Shown piece by piece: positions 1 through 6,837 of a stretch of DNA of 12,281 bases. Position 1 is the stretch's first letter. Every line of letters begins with the position of its first letter. The notes under the pieces are model-generated. The model had not been told where the DNA came from, made no database searches, and saw nothing but the letters and a program-made list of their open reading frames with translations. The stretch comes from Sulfurimonas sp. GTDB lineage: Bacteria; Campylobacterota; Campylobacteria; Campylobacterales; Sulfurimonadaceae. Where the stretch lies: contig WFPU01000191.1 of NCBI GenBank assembly GCA_015487435.1, forward strand, positions 1 to 12,281, read 5' to 3'. Made by a program: the position numbers and the translations under genes.

Positions 1-2
1 AT

Positions 3-713
3 ACTCTCATCAATGGACATAAAGGACATTATCAACTTAAAGGACAAACCATCACTGATGAACATCCATTTGATTGGTTGAGTGCTGAAAATGTGATAGT
101 TTATTCTTCAAATATAGGTATGGCACAAATAGCACAGAAGCTTACAGGCAAAGAGTATCATGACGGTCTTGTCTCTTTTGGCTTTACACAGTATACAGTA
201 GATGAAATAAGTGATGAAAATTGTGGATATATTCCAGATAGCAAGCGTTTAGAGAATGAAATCTATCAAGCGACTACCAGTTATGGATATGGAATCAAAG
301 TTAATCTTCTACAACTTTTGCAAGCTTACAATGTATTTAACAATGACGGAATGCTTATAAAACCGAGAATTATTGCTAATAACTCAATACAAAAGTCTAC
401 AAGAGTGATCAATACAGACACTGCCCATATCATGAAGAAGATTTTAATTAAGACAGTTGAAAAAGGTACAGCTCAAAAAGCCAAGATGCAAGGTTTAGAA
501 ATAGGTGGAAAACCCGGTACTGCTTATATTGCTAAAAATGGGCGATACATCAACCAATACAATTGTTCATTTGTCGGGTTTTCCAATGAAGCTAAAAAGC
601 ACTATACTATTGCTGCACTTGTTCAAGAACCGCAAACAAGCAAGTATGCTTCTCAAACTGCAGCGGTTGTTTTTAAAAAGGCAGTTGAAATTTTGCGGCA
701 TAATACAAATTAA
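3..713 (+). CDS. Penicillin-binding protein transpeptidase (FtsI/PBP2-like), C-terminal part, 5' end outside window
   Basis: This reading frame is open to the left edge, so the gene starts upstream. TTG at 78 lies inside the domain and is not a credible start. About 236 residues of a class B PBP transpeptidase domain remain. The SxN motif is visible as SSN (codons at 105-113), followed by a helix like that of FtsI. The third active-site motif, normally KTG or KSG in GKTGTA, reads KPG in GGKPGTA (510-524). A conserved stretch I recall as SYGQG in FtsI reads SYGYG. The catalytic SxxK lies outside the window. Family members crosslink septal or lateral peptidoglycan at the outer face of the inner membrane. 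The C-terminal part (SFVGFSNE, then a VQEP strand) agrees with the family. The divergent motifs suggest an accessory paralog rather than the housekeeping FtsI, and reduced or altered activity is possible. Family call is confident; exact subtype is not. Confidence 0.85.
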   Translation, partial: TLINGHKGHYQLKGQTITDEHPFDWLSAENVIVYSSNIGMAQIAQKLTGKEYHDGLVSFGFTQYTVDEISDENCGYIPDSKRLENEIYQATTSYGYGIKVNLLQLLQAYNVFNNDGMLIKPRIIANNSIQKSTRVINTDTAHIMKKILIKTVEKGTAQKAKMQGLEIGGKPGTAYIAKNGRYINQYNCSFVGFSNEAKKHYTIAALVQEPQTSKYASQTAAVVFKKAVEILRHNTN

Positions 714-739
714 AGCCTACACGATAACAAAGAGCAAAA

Positions 740-1087
740 ATGAAATTCTCAGAATTGTCCAATATGATAACTAACTTAAAAAATTCAACTCCCTATGAGT
801 ATAGTTCCAATCAAGAATATATGCCCTATGAGGGATTATTAGATGAAGATATGCAAAAGATTTTTTTTGAAGTATTAAAAACCTTTCAAAGTGTTGCTGA
901 ACAAAAAGGTGAATATATATACAAAGAAGATTTGTTTGGGATTATAAACAAATTTTTTCAAACCCATGCAGAAGATGGTGAAGAAGCATACAAAAGAATG
1001 TTAAATACAGTAGTAAATACATATCTCACAGGTGATTCATGGGAAAATTATAAAAAAACTCCCACAGAGCTTTTTGTCAAACTGTAA
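740..1087 (+). CDS. Unknown 115-aa soluble protein
   Basis: I do not recognise this protein. It starts at ATG 740, 26 bases after the PBP stop, with only a weak purine-rich sequence (AAAGAGC) ahead, so it may be read through from the PBP transcript. It has no signal peptide or membrane segment. The N-terminal 35 residues are polar and rich in Tyr, Asn and Ser. The rest looks helical and acidic, with regularly spaced hydrophobic residues between about residues 38 and 105. Its 3' end overlaps the frame of the PIN-like relic that follows, so it could also have been altered by rearrangement here. Codon use matches the neighbours. Confidence 0.55.
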   Translation: MKFSELSNMITNLKNSTPYEYSSNQEYMPYEGLLDEDMQKIFFEVLKTFQSVAEQKGEYIYKEDLFGIINKFFQTHAEDGEEAYKRMLNTVVNTYLTGDSWENYKKTPTELFVKL

Positions 1088-1121
1088 ATATATTTACACA
1101 TATCCTCATACACTTGATCTT

Positions 1122-1256
1122 ATGTGTGTTATTTATCTTAATATCAAAAAAGATTTCATTAACATAGATAAGGCGAAAGAGTTTTTAGATAAAGCACAAG
1201 TGAATAACTATAGAATCTCTGATAAGCTCATAAGAGAGATGTTTAATAGTTTATAA
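1122..1256 (+). pseudogene. Relic of a DUF3368 (PIN-like toxin) C-terminus
   Basis: The frame opens at 1017, inside the upstream gene. The only starts are a GTG at 1032 and an ATG at 1122, neither with a ribosome binding site. The last 45 residues fit the C-terminal pattern I know from DUF3368 proteins: a TL...K..I segment, a leucine/aspartate helix, then RISDKLIREMF near the end. DUF3368 proteins are PIN-domain relatives of about 150-170 aa, usually VapC-like toxins paired with a small UPF0175 antitoxin. The acidic PIN catalytic residues would lie in the missing N-terminal two thirds. I infer a decayed toxin gene. It could instead be a short real gene of unknown role; the match is by eye only. 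Confidence 0.35.
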
Positions 1257-1257
1257 A

Positions 1258-1290
1258 TAGACAATATATGTCTATATAAAGTCATATACT
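1258..1290 (+). promoter_or_regulatory. Shared dyad promoter, site 1 (DarT/NADAR operon)
   Basis: TAGACA (1258-1263), ATATA, TGTCTA (1269-1274) form a 6-bp-arm inverted repeat. Ten bases further is TATACT (1285-1290), a good -10. No -35 hexamer sits at the normal 17-base spacing; the dyad takes that place, centred near -31. The predicted start near 1297 gives a leader of about 23 bases with AAGGTAGG (1307-1314) before ATG 1320. The same layout recurs at four other places in this window. Confidence 0.7.
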
Positions 1291-1319
1291 TTCCTTATCT
1301 AAACATAAGGTAGGTTAAA

Positions 1320-1847
1320 ATGAATCTCCAAGGAACACTCGATTACTATGATATCAAGTCTATCTGGCATTTTACTGATTTAAGTAATATCAAGTCTATT
1401 ACGAATAATGGGATTTTATCTTTACGCAATCTTATTAACCATAAAATTGCAGTTGCTTGTTATGGAGCAAATGAATTAAGTCATCAACTTGATATTTCAA
1501 AAGGATTAGATCAGTTTGTTCATTTGAGCTTTGTCAAAGAACATCCAATGCAATATGTCAAAACAAAAAAAATGGAGATTCCAAATCCTGTATGGCTAGA
1601 AATCGATGCACACGTTCTTTTTAAAAAGAAAAGTATATTTTCAGATACAGTCGCTAACAAAACAGATGCAAAAATATATACAGATATCAACGATTTAGCC
1701 AGATATATAGATTTGGATGTTCTTTGGACAAGAACAGATTGGAAAGATCCTGAAATACAAAAAAGAAGAAGACTGGCAAAATACGGAGAGATAATGATAA
1801 AAGACGCAATAGAAGTTCAAGATATCATAGGAGTATACCATGGCTAA
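1320..1847 (+). CDS. darT: DarT-like nucleic-acid ADP-ribosyltransferase toxin (DUF4433 family)
   Basis: The 175-aa protein matches the DarT pattern. The N-terminus has IWHFTDLSNIKSI...GILS (residues 15-34), where His17 is the expected NAD-binding residue. The middle has a region like the substrate-loop segment (VHLSF...HPMQY, 67-79). Near the C-terminus RRRLAKYGEIMI (149-160) carries the likely catalytic Glu157. DarT enzymes use NAD+ to attach ADP-ribose to bases: DarT2 to thymidine in ssDNA, DarT1 to guanosine. This blocks replication and can act as abortive phage defence. The next gene overlaps by 8 bases and looks like a NADAR protein, which pairs with DarT1-type toxins, so I infer a guanine-modifying DarT1. 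The start is well supported by AAGGTAGG 5 bases upstream and by the dyad promoter. The length fits a minimal DarT. Confidence 0.85.
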   Translation: MNLQGTLDYYDIKSIWHFTDLSNIKSITNNGILSLRNLINHKIAVACYGANELSHQLDISKGLDQFVHLSFVKEHPMQYVKTKKMEIPNPVWLEIDAHVLFKKKSIFSDTVANKTDAKIYTDINDLARYIDLDVLWTRTDWKDPEIQKRRRLAKYGEIMIKDAIEVQDIIGVYHG

Positions 1848-2517
1848 AAGACCTATATTTGTTCCTACAAATAAACCAAATCAATTATACAAAGAAGTAG
1901 AGATAGATTTTCAATATTTTAACGGTTTTGCTCTTTCACAAAAATTGAAGTGTGTCACTTCTCTTCATGAAAGCGCTCGGAAAAACGGATATAACGATAT
2001 TCTTGAAGTTTCAACAAAATCGAGTGAAAAATTAGGCCATAGACTAAGTGCATTCAATCTAATGATTAGTACAAAAGATTATGGAAACATTAGTATAGAA
2101 TCAGCTTTTCAAGGAAGCAAAGTTTTTGAAAATGCTGGTCCTTATATTGATATTTATCAAAAAGATTCCCTTAGTGCTAAAAAAGATACTCGTTTAAAAA
2201 ATTCTGGCGATTTAAAATCCTTTGAATTTGAAGGAGAGATTTGGGATTTAGAGCCAAAAAGTGCTTTTTATGATTGGATATACATTAAAGCGCTGCTCCC
2301 TCATATGCAATATATAAAAGAAAATCTTATACAATATAATGCTTTTAGCGACATAGAGTTTAATCCGAAAAAGTCCATAAACTGTCAAGCAAGGACATGT
2401 GCAATTTTAGTTTCTCTCATAAACTTAGGATTACTAGATAAAGCAATGAAAACTCCAGAATGTTTTAACAATATTGTATATCATACTGCTGCTAAGCAAG
2501 GTACTTTTGAGTTTTAG
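1840..2517 (+). CDS. DarT1-associated NADAR-type antitoxin (ADP-ribosyl-guanosine hydrolase, DUF6977-like)
   Basis: The 225-aa product has the layout I recognise for NADAR antitoxins next to DarT1. It has an N-terminal F(x)GFALSQKLK segment (about 28-37), LEVSTKS...LGHRLSAFNL (55-74), then AFQGSKVF (89-96), which resembles the ligand-site signature of YbiA/NADAR proteins. AFSDIEFNP and SINCQA follow (168-184). NADAR enzymes hydrolyse ADP-ribose from guanosine and so reverse DarT1 damage. They replace the DarG macrodomain antitoxin in such pairs. The start codon lies within the last codons of the toxin gene (8-base overlap), so translation is probably coupled. The toxin-first order is usual for DarTG. 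There is no membrane segment. The gene ends facing the helicase gene, with 35 bases between them and no clear terminator hairpin. Confidence 0.8.
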   Translation: MAKRPIFVPTNKPNQLYKEVEIDFQYFNGFALSQKLKCVTSLHESARKNGYNDILEVSTKSSEKLGHRLSAFNLMISTKDYGNISIESAFQGSKVFENAGPYIDIYQKDSLSAKKDTRLKNSGDLKSFEFEGEIWDLEPKSAFYDWIYIKALLPHMQYIKENLIQYNAFSDIEFNPKKSINCQARTCAILVSLINLGLLDKAMKTPECFNNIVYHTAAKQGTFEF

Positions 2518-2552
2518 TATAAAAAGATTTTGACTAAACAAGCATCTATATA

Positions 2553-5048
2553 TTAATTATACAAATATTTTTGGATATCAGATTTTATTTTTTCATCTAA
2601 ACTAAGCGGCTCAATTATTTTCAAATTTGGAAGCCATTTTTTGATTAGATCTTCAACCTCCAATTCTTGAGTAACTTTAAAAGAAATGAGTAGATTTCCA
2701 TTGCTGAGTTTTTCTTCAATATTTTGGGATGGAAGAAATTTTTTCGTTTCAAAAAAGTGAGCTTTTTTTTCATCAACTTCTACAAGAATTTTTACCATAG
2801 ATTCTTTGTAGTTTTCGGAATATCTAGAAAAAGGAGTTTGAATATCACTAACAAAATTTTGAATGTCAATATTGTAGTAAAATTTACTATCATTTAATGT
2901 TACATTTGAAATTTTATTAACTCTAAACATTGAAAATTTATATTCATTATCTACTTCACACGCTAAATAGTAGTTATCATTCATAAATAAAATTTTATAT
3001 GGTTTTACATTAGATAGCATTGTTTTTTTACCATGTACATCATAAAGAAAGTTTATTTTTTTCATCTCTGATACAGCAGTTTTTAAAATATCCATTGTAT
3101 TTGTTTCATTTTCTTCTGTATCTAAATTAAGCTCATTTAAAAAAAATTCGTTGAATTGGCTATTATTTGTGGTTAAATAAACTTGAAGATTAAATTTGCA
3201 TCGTGTAATCGCTGTATATATATGCTCTTCATCTTCATGTGGATAACCAGCCGTGATTAAAAATACTGTTTGAGATTCTGCACCTTTAAAGCTGTGAATT
3301 GTAGATAATTTAATTTCTCCACTATGAAAATGAAAATGTCTTTTTTTGTTTCTTCTAATTTGCTTGAGCTTATTATTTTCTTCTTCATCATAAGGATTCA
3401 CGATATCTTCTTGCTGTACAATTTTGCGGTACATTTCTTCTGTCTCAAATGTCGTTTTACATTTTTGTTTAAAATTTTTCCTCAAATAATATTCAACATT
3501 TCTTACAGCAAAGATTTTTGATGATAAAATTACTACATCATCTGGATGGATACTATATTCTTTAATCTTCTTATGAATATCTTCTGCTATTTTATAATAG
3601 AGATCATCTTTTACATCATGACTCAAGTCTTTTACATTGAATAAGCCTATATCCAAAAAGTTTTCTGTAGATAACTTCTCATTTTCATCAACCTCGTATT
3701 TTCCTCTAAAAAATGCCTTTTGAAACTTTTTTGCTAACTGTAAAACTCTACCACCATCACCTTGAAATCTTATAGATGTTTTTAATTCTTCCCATCTTCC
3801 AAAACCATTAGGAATATTTATCCGTTTTGTATCTTTTTCAAGCTCTCTGTTATATATATTTTGTTTTTCATCTCCAAAAAGAACAATCTCTCCAGCTTTT
3901 GCTAAAAAATATTTTTTAATTATCTTAATCCACACAGGTTTATAATCCTGTACTTCATCTATTAAAATAGTGTCATATTTTAGTAATTCATGTTCAAAGC
4001 CATCTAAAATATTTTCATTATCATAATCAGAGAATGAAAAGTTTTCTTTATCTGTATTATTTATAGCAGTTTTTAAAAAAGCATGATAGTTATCTATATA
4101 AAAGTAACTCCATCCAAAACCTTCTCTTACATCACTGATTTTATCATGTATGTAATTCACCAATGTTAAGTTAAATGTTAAAATTAAAACTCTTTCTCCA
4201 TGTCGTCTATATGCATTTACAGCTCGTTTTGCCAGTACAGTGGTTTTCCCCGATCCTGCCACACCTTTTATTTTCATCGCGCTATCAACTATACTTGTTG
4301 ATAATCTGATTTGTTTTTTTGTATAAAAGATATCTCTTCCCTCCTCAATTGTATGACTAGGAGGCTGCAAAACTCTGTGAAACTCTCTATATATTTCATC
4401 TGTAAATAATTCACTATTCTGTTCTGGTGGCAAGAAAATATTATTCGAATAATCACTGATTAGTATTACTTGCTTGAAATCACGATCTATTTTGTTCTTT
4501 TGATTTTTCCAGTAATCCAAGCATTTATTATAGTTTGCTTCAGTAATGTTCTTTTGTTTAAATTGTTCATGACATTTATTTTCTTCGTTTTTGATTTGTA
4601 GCTTTGCAAATTCAGCAAGTTTGACTAAATCTTGTTTGCTTGCACCATGAAAATAAACATAAGGCTTGATTCTTCCATAAAACTTTTTGTTTTTCAACTT
4701 CTTTTCAAGTAACCCTTCTATGTGGATATTGAAAAGTTGATCTTTATAGTAATACACTTGTTGAAATGGTGATCTAATTTTTGTTCCATCAGTTGATAAT
4801 GACCACTGATTTTTAGCATTAATAATATAGGATGATAAATTCCAATCTTTCACTTCTATTACAGTAACTCCTCGACCTTTTTGCATGAGAATGATATCTG
4901 GTCTATCACCATTTAAAAATGGTTGAAAATATAGTTCAACTTCATTTGGAAGATGGGTAATAAGATAGTTAATTAAAAACCATTCACCTTCTGTAGGTTT
5001 TTGTTTAAGTCGTTGAATATTATCAAGTGTTGGAAAGATGATAGCCAT
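2553..5048 (-). CDS. NERD nuclease-SF1 helicase-WYL/WCX fusion protein
   Basis: The 831-aa protein has four parts. Residues 17-110 form a NERD domain: GEWFL at 21-25, then GDRPDIIL and VTVIEVKDW (47-69) carrying the PD-ExK residues Asp51, Glu65 and Lys67. Residues 240-625 are a complete superfamily 1 (UvrD/Rep/PcrA) helicase core: Walker A GVAGSGKTT (262-270), Walker B DEVQD (364-368), motif III GDEKQNIY (392-399), Arg427 in motif IV, motif V TIHSFKGAE (583-591) and motif VI YTAITR (611-616). Residues 651-720 match a WYL domain (NFLYD, VKPYKI, NYYLACEV, FRVNKI), followed by a WCX-like tail (751-831). I infer an ATP-driven DNA translocase-nuclease whose WYL part senses a nucleic acid or nucleotide ligand, probably in phage or plasmid defence. 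AGGAAG precedes the ATG. The NERD-helicase pairing is common; the fused WYL-WCX tail is unusual. Confidence 0.9.
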   Translation of the reverse strand: MAIIFPTLDNIQRLKQKPTEGEWFLINYLITHLPNEVELYFQPFLNGDRPDIILMQKGRGVTVIEVKDWNLSSYIINAKNQWSLSTDGTKIRSPFQQVYYYKDQLFNIHIEGLLEKKLKNKKFYGRIKPYVYFHGASKQDLVKLAEFAKLQIKNEENKCHEQFKQKNITEANYNKCLDYWKNQKNKIDRDFKQVILISDYSNNIFLPPEQNSELFTDEIYREFHRVLQPPSHTIEEGRDIFYTKKQIRLSTSIVDSAMKIKGVAGSGKTTVLAKRAVNAYRRHGERVLILTFNLTLVNYIHDKISDVREGFGWSYFYIDNYHAFLKTAINNTDKENFSFSDYDNENILDGFEHELLKYDTILIDEVQDYKPVWIKIIKKYFLAKAGEIVLFGDEKQNIYNRELEKDTKRINIPNGFGRWEELKTSIRFQGDGGRVLQLAKKFQKAFFRGKYEVDENEKLSTENFLDIGLFNVKDLSHDVKDDLYYKIAEDIHKKIKEYSIHPDDVVILSSKIFAVRNVEYYLRKNFKQKCKTTFETEEMYRKIVQQEDIVNPYDEEENNKLKQIRRNKKRHFHFHSGEIKLSTIHSFKGAESQTVFLITAGYPHEDEEHIYTAITRCKFNLQVYLTTNNSQFNEFFLNELNLDTEENETNTMDILKTAVSEMKKINFLYDVHGKKTMLSNVKPYKILFMNDNYYLACEVDNEYKFSMFRVNKISNVTLNDSKFYYNIDIQNFVSDIQTPFSRYSENYKESMVKILVEVDEKKAHFFETKKFLPSQNIEEKLSNGNLLISFKVTQELEVEDLIKKWLPNLKIIEPLSLDEKIKSDIQKYLYN

Positions 5049-5105
5049 ATTAACTTCCTATAATATATTTTTTATTATTTATAAAATTTTGAAACTTATA
5101 TTAGC

Positions 5106-5122
5106 ATTTTGTATTACAAAAT
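5106..5122. repeat. Perfect 17-bp palindrome, likely operator of the helicase gene
   Basis: ATTTTGTA-T-TACAAAAT is symmetric over 8-bp arms around one central base. It lies about 58-74 bases upstream of the helicase start codon, where a promoter would be expected on the minus strand. A site of this size and symmetry fits a dimeric repressor. Its sequence is unlike the TAGACA/TGTCCA dyad found elsewhere in the window, so the helicase gene appears to be controlled separately. Confidence 0.5.
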
Positions 5123-5271
5123 ACACATAATCTTCATCATTTCCAATCTTTAAAAATTAATCTCATATCTTTGCGATATTATGATACATACTTGTACTAA
5201 AGTTTCTTCTGTATTTTACTGATAATACCATGTGGTACATCAAAAGAATTTTGGTATTACTTTTAGAAACC

Positions 5272-5292
5272 TATTCAATCATTAGTTGAATA
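5272..5292. repeat. Inverted repeat with 7-bp arms
   Basis: TATTCAA and TTGAATA flank the 7-base loop TCATTAG. It sits about 75 bases past the stop of the 67-aa gene (minus strand). It could be a weak transcription end for that gene or a protein site. It has few G or C bases and no clean U-run, so I do not call it a terminator. Confidence 0.3.
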
Positions 5293-5365
5293 TCGTATAT
5301 TGTTTTTAACAAACTACCCATAAAACTATAGGATAAAAATTCTAAAAATAGAACATATAAGTTTA

Positions 5366-5569
5366 CTAAAATATTTGTAACAATAGCACAAGCAGAACAA
5401 ATATTATAGCAGTATAAATAAGTTTTAGCTTTTGCTCAACCATAGAATTGAATACAAAAAGAGATATCTTATTTTGGCTTAGGTTCTCTCTTCTAAGCTC
5501 TTTTATAACAAATATTTTTGCAATTTTATTAGCCCAGATTTCTATATTTCCATTTATTTTCACATACAT
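5366..5569 (-). CDS. Small tail-anchored membrane protein (67 aa)
   Basis: I do not recognise a family. The first 45 residues are mixed and basic (KELRREN near 24-30). Residues about 49-67 form one hydrophobic helix ending at the C-terminus (LIYTAIIFVLLVLLLQIF), so the protein should be tail-anchored with its N-terminus in the cytoplasm. It is very likely a real gene: GAGGAG (5575-5580) sits 5 bases before the ATG, and the shared dyad promoter lies just upstream. It follows the membrane HEPN gene by 71 bases on the same strand. Size, topology and neighbourhood would suit a small membrane toxin or a partner of a defence protein, but this is inference from context only. Confidence 0.65.
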   Translation of the reverse strand: MYVKINGNIEIWANKIAKIFVIKELRRENLSQNKISLFVFNSMVEQKLKLIYTAIIFVLLVLLLQIF

Positions 5570-5600
5570 TTTTACTCCTCTAACGTATTTATTTTAAAAG

Positions 5601-5633
5601 AGTATATAATTTTACTTATGCATATTTTGTCTA
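5601..5633 (-). promoter_or_regulatory. Shared dyad promoter, site 5 (small membrane protein gene)
   Basis: Read on the minus strand: TAGACA (5633-5628), AAATA, TGCATA (5622-5617), 10 bases, TATACT (5606-5601). The left half-site and the -10 are identical to sites 1 and 2 and the spacing is exact, but the second half-site matches TGTCTA in only four of six positions. GAGGAG and the ATG at 5569 follow about 20-30 bases later. It lies just outside the 3' end of the HEPN gene. Confidence 0.6.
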
Positions 5634-5640
5634 TAAAAAA

Positions 5641-6762
5641 TTAAATGGCCTCTTCTACCCATTTTTTAGCTGTTTTATCATAAAATTTTCTTGTTTTTTG
5701 TTTACTAATATCAACTACCATAAGTTGTTTCTTATTAATTTCATCCAATATAAATAGTAGCTTATGTGCCAATGCTAAAATTTCATTATTTGTAATTTGT
5801 ACATCATTATAATGTGAATCAATATTACCATATAGTCTTATAATGTTTGCATAGTTTCTAGATGTATCACTTATAATTTCTTTCAACCCTAATTCATATA
5901 TAGCTTGACCAAGATTTTCTGCTTTATAATTCATATGATATTGAAATATTGAATACATAACTTTTTCAAGAGTTTTTCGATACTTATTACCTAAACTACT
6001 AGCATCAAGTTTGTAAAAATCAATAAATTTATTAGCATCAAAAGATAATTTATCTTGATGCTTTTTTAATTTATCTCTTATTTCTTCTAGAGATTTCTGA
6101 CTCGAATCTTCATGGCGCTGTAGCTCTTTCTGAAATTTTTTAAAAGCTTCTTGTTCTTTAAGCTGTTGTTCTTTTATTAATTCTTGATCTCGTTTTCTAT
6201 ATAACCATAATATTATAAATGTAAAAATTGCAAACCCAATAGTTGGTCTACTACGGTAAAAAGCATGATATTTTTTATACTCCTTAATTGCATCTTCTAT
6301 TCCCATTCTATAAACATCATACAAAAAATCAGTCGCAGAAAATGTTAAACTTCTTACTATTGATTTTAAATATAGTGCCGTATCAAAACTGACTTTATAA
6401 GTCAATGTTGCAACACAAGAATCAATCAATACCTCTATATCTGATTTAACAACTTTATCCCAACTTTTAATAGGTTTTTCCCATAATATTTTTCCATTTC
6501 TTAGTTTTACTTGTATAGTATCATTGTAATATGCATTCTTTGAAAATGCTTTTGTTATATTAAGAATATTTTTTATAAATATCTCATTATTACATCCTGA
6601 TTTATTTTGACTTTTAATTATACTGGCTAATTGATTAGCATTACGTCCAGCTGATCGTTTGACATGCATATAAAAATAATAATTATTTATAGCCGTTAAT
6701 ATAGTTATACCAAAAAGCAAATAAATAAAAAATACACCCTTGTTTGCTAGATTTAATTTCAT
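5641..6762 (-). CDS. Membrane-anchored protein with periplasmic sensor-like domain and cytoplasmic HEPN (DUF4145-like) domain
   Basis: Numbering starts at ATG 6780. That start has no ribosome binding site, while ATG 6762 (residue 7) has GGAG 11 bases ahead, so I prefer 6762. TM1 is residues 15-32. A roughly 145-residue periplasmic domain follows with two cysteines (63 and 122) that could form a disulfide. TM2 is 180-195. A charged coiled coil spans 196-250. The C-terminal domain (262-347) resembles DUF4145/HEPN: RKTLEKVMYSIF, then NLGQAIYELGL, then IRLYGNIDSHYND with Arg315, Asn319 and His323. HEPN proteins are often RNases that use R and H residues, or binding partners. The layout looks like a sensor kinase with HEPN in place of the kinase. 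I infer a transmembrane stress or infection sensor with an RNA-directed effector. The HEPN call rests on pattern by eye. Confidence 0.7.
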   Translation of the reverse strand: MKLNLANKGVFFIYLLFGITILTAINNYYFYMHVKRSAGRNANQLASIIKSQNKSGCNNEIFIKNILNITKAFSKNAYYNDTIQVKLRNGKILWEKPIKSWDKVVKSDIEVLIDSCVATLTYKVSFDTALYLKSIVRSLTFSATDFLYDVYRMGIEDAIKEYKKYHAFYRSRPTIGFAIFTFIILWLYRKRDQELIKEQQLKEQEAFKKFQKELQRHEDSSQKSLEEIRDKLKKHQDKLSFDANKFIDFYKLDASSLGNKYRKTLEKVMYSIFQYHMNYKAENLGQAIYELGLKEIISDTSRNYANIIRLYGNIDSHYNDVQITNNEILALAHKLLFILDEINKKQLMVVDISKQKTRKFYDKTAKKWVEEAI

Positions 6763-6837
6763 CTTTTTTTCTGCTCCCATATAAAAATTGGAATGTCCCC
6801 TAAAAACTAGACAATTATCAACTCAATAAAAACCTAA

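Larger units (their letters stand above)
5049..5365. other. Gene-free 317-bp stretch rich in inverted repeats
   Basis: I see no credible ORF here. It holds, in + orientation, a perfect 17-bp palindrome at 5106-5122; an 8-bp inverted repeat TAATACCA/TGGTATTA (5223-5230 and 5252-5259) whose left arm also makes TACCA-TG-TGGTA; and a 7-bp-arm hairpin TATTCAA/TTGAATA (5272-5292). The stretch lies upstream of the helicase gene and downstream of the small membrane protein gene, both on the minus strand. It probably contains the helicase promoter and its control sites. A small RNA cannot be excluded. Confidence 0.5.

Noticed and set aside
505..774. 89-aa + strand frame overlapping the end of the PBP gene
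   Set aside because: It lies in another frame over the well-supported transpeptidase motifs and has no ribosome binding site or family resemblance.
2518..2552. Bidirectional terminator between the NADAR and helicase genes
   Set aside because: The 35 bases are AT-rich, but I can see no stem long or GC-rich enough.
3324..3521. 65-aa + strand frame inside the helicase gene
   Set aside because: It is antisense to helicase coding sequence. Its Phe/Ile-rich content is the complement of Lys/Asn-rich codons.
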